DNA of 5,580 nt from NCBI GenBank assembly GCA_030612605.1, contig JAUWNO010000163.1, forward strand, positions 1 to 5,580, written 5' to 3'. The translations under genes and the position numbers were made by a program. A model generated the notes under the pieces. The model had not been told where the DNA came from. It saw only the letters and a list, made by a program, of their open reading frames with translations, and ran no database searches. Within the stretch, counting starts at the first letter, position 1. Each line of letters begins with the position of its first letter. This document shows, one piece after another, positions 4,073 to 5,580 of the stretch. This stretch comes from Armatimonadota bacterium (GTDB lineage: Bacteria > Cloacimonadota > Cloacimonadia > Cloacimonadales > TCS61).

Positions 4073-5580
4073 TTGATAATAACAATTTTTAAGCTTCTCG
4101 GTGCTCTCGGTGTATTTCTTTACGGAATGCGTGTGATGAGTGATGGCATCCAGAAGGTTGCCGGCAAAAAGCTGCAATCCATCCTGAATTATATGACAGC
4201 CAATCGTGCTGTTGCTGTTCTCACAGGTTTCCTCATCACAGCACTTGTTCAATCGTCATCTGCAACTACTGTGATGGTCGTGAGTTTTGTGAATGCCGGT
4301 CTGCTCAGTCTAACACAGGCGATCGGTGTGGTGATGGGAGCTAATATCGGAACAACTGTGACCACCTGGATAGTTTCCTTCATTGGATTCAAGTTCCAAA
4401 TAACTGCAATAGCTCTGCCGATTATTGGCGTCAGCTTACCATTCATGTTTTCAAAATTTAAGAAAAGAAGAGATTTCGGTGAAATACTTGTCGGTTTTGG
4501 TTTGCTTTTTCTGGGTTTGATGTTCCTGAAAAGTTCGGTACCGGATATTAAGAGTAACCCGGAAGTTCTGGAATTTCTAAAAAATTATACAGAACTGGGA
4601 TTTTTATCATTTGTTATTTTCGTTTTTGTTGGTTCCATTCTCACAGTGATTGTGCAATCTTCCAGTGCTGCTATGGCAGTAACGGTGACAATGGCTTACA
4701 TGGGCTGGATTAATTTTCCTACTGCGGCTGCGATAATTTTGGGAGAGAATATCGGAACCACTGTTACAGCTTTTCTCGCATCGATCGGTACATCTGTAAA
4801 TGCGCGTAGAACAGCTCGTGCCCACTTCCTGTTCAATGTTCTTGGTGTTATCTGGATAGCATTCATATTCAATCATTTTACAGAATTCATTCTCAAAATA
4901 GCACCGTGGGATTCCCAGCTCCAGGAAAATTTACCTTTGAATTTAGCACTTTTTCATACGATTTTCAATCTTACTAATACTTTGCTTTTCATCTCTTTTG
5001 TACCTCAATTCGCCAAAATAGTAGAGAAATTAGTTCGCCCCAAAGAAAGAGATATTTCTAAAGAGTATAAATTGGAATATATTTCAACCGGACTTCAAGA
5101 TACTGCTCAAATGAATATTATGCACGTTAACAATGAAATATCAAAAATGTCGGATATTACTGAAAACATGTTTAATACTTTTTTTGAAGTATTTAATAAT
5201 CCTGATAATAAGGTGGAAGATCAGGTGAAAAAAATTAAAGAAATGGAAGAACTTACAGACCAGATGCAGTTGGAAATTTCCAAATATCTGGTGGAATGTT
5301 CCAAAGAGGAATTAAGCGAAACCAGCATCAAAAACGTTAATGCCATGATGCGTATTGTTCATGAACTGGAAAGCATTGGAGATAGCTGCTACAAATTAAT
5401 TCTGTTATGCCAGAGAAAATATAATAAAAAACTTGAATTGCACCCAAAAGCAAAAGAAGAGATAAAAAATTATTCTGATTTAATTTATGAGTTTATTCAT
5501 TTTAATAAATCCCGTTTAAAAAAACATCTCCAAAAGCAGGAACTGGACATTGCTTATGAATTGGAAAATCAAATAAATAC
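4073..5580 (+). CDS. Na+/phosphate cotransporter with C-terminal PhoU-like domain (3' end beyond window)
   Basis: The frame is open from TTG 4073 to the window end, giving 502 visible residues. The conserved N-terminal helix LLGALGVFLYGMRVMSDG (8-25) and AGKKLQSIL (30-38) are typical of the bacterial Na/Pi-cotransporter II relatives such as YjbB. QSSSATT at 60-66 with GANIGTTVTT at 89-98, and QSSSAAM at 195-201 with GENIGTTVTA at 224-233, mark the two inverted transport halves. ARAHFLFNVLG at 248-258 is another family signature. Membrane segments end near residue 317. From about 335 on, the sequence is soluble, helical and charged, with a PhoU-type signature HELESIGDSCYKL at 430-442. Relatives are about 540-600 residues long, so the end of the PhoU domain is missing only because the window stops. 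The TTG start is chosen because of AGGAG at 4059-4063; an ATG start at codon 19 would cut the conserved first helix. The role is predicted to be Na+-coupled phosphate movement, possibly efflux or low-affinity uptake, gated by the PhoU domain. Confidence 0.88.
   Translation, partial: MIITIFKLLGALGVFLYGMRVMSDGIQKVAGKKLQSILNYMTANRAVAVLTGFLITALVQSSSATTVMVVSFVNAGLLSLTQAIGVVMGANIGTTVTTWIVSFIGFKFQITAIALPIIGVSLPFMFSKFKKRRDFGEILVGFGLLFLGLMFLKSSVPDIKSNPEVLEFLKNYTELGFLSFVIFVFVGSILTVIVQSSSAAMAVTVTMAYMGWINFPTAAAIILGENIGTTVTAFLASIGTSVNARRTARAHFLFNVLGVIWIAFIFNHFTEFILKIAPWDSQLQENLPLNLALFHTIFNLTNTLLFISFVPQFAKIVEKLVRPKERDISKEYKLEYISTGLQDTAQMNIMHVNNEISKMSDITENMFNTFFEVFNNPDNKVEDQVKKIKEMEELTDQMQLEISKYLVECSKEELSETSIKNVNAMMRIVHELESIGDSCYKLILLCQRKYNKKLELHPKAKEEIKNYSDLIYEFIHFNKSRLKKHLQKQELDIAYELENQIN

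Noticed and set aside
4022..4876. Minus-strand open frames opposite the second carrier (4022-4252, 4249-4446, 4607-4876)
   Set aside because: They are the antisense of the conserved QSSS and GANIGTT regions of a clear + strand gene and show no family features of their own.

Overview
This 5.6 kb window is a phosphate-uptake and phosphate-control cluster from a low-GC bacterium (roughly one third G+C by eye). Every gene lies on the + strand. Ribosome sites are strong AGGAG/GGAGG type, one gene starts with TTG, and the phosphate-binding protein is a lipoprotein. No gene pins down the phylum. An AT-rich anaerobic or fermentative bacterium, such as one of the Cloacimonadota or a neighbouring candidate phylum, would fit, but that is a guess from base composition and gene content.

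Layout: (1) Positions 2-70 are the last 22 codons of an upstream gene; its stop overlaps the next start (TAATG). (2) 70-1077 is a PstS-type phosphate-binding lipoprotein, followed 8 nt later by (3) phoU (1086-1757). (4) 1758-1958 is an AT-rich intergenic stretch with A-tracts, an inverted repeat, and a candidate promoter with a 10-bp palindrome in its spacer. (5) 1959-3086 is a Na+/phosphate cotransporter of the NptA/SLC34 type, followed by (6) a small PhoU-like protein whose start is better placed at 3113 than at the overlapping ATG at 3083. (7) A clear rho-independent terminator lies at 3816-3846. (8) 3847-4072 is non-coding, with small repeats and a candidate promoter. (9) A second Na+/phosphate cotransporter, of the family fused to a C-terminal PhoU-like domain, starts at TTG 4073 and runs off the window end (502 codons visible).

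How the genes fit together: PstS captures phosphate for an ABC importer whose other subunits are not visible here. PhoU is the usual negative regulator coupling Pst to the PhoR/PhoB system. The two Na+-driven carriers are low-affinity or export-type phosphate systems, and each comes with its own PhoU-type domain, one as a separate adjacent gene and one as a fusion. Three PhoU-type domains and two different Na/Pi carrier families therefore sit side by side. The individual families are known. The notable points are the combination, the degenerate PhoU-like partner, and the regulatory DNA in the two gaps. I see no CRISPR, mobile element, tRNA or rRNA, and no strong evidence for an entirely new system.
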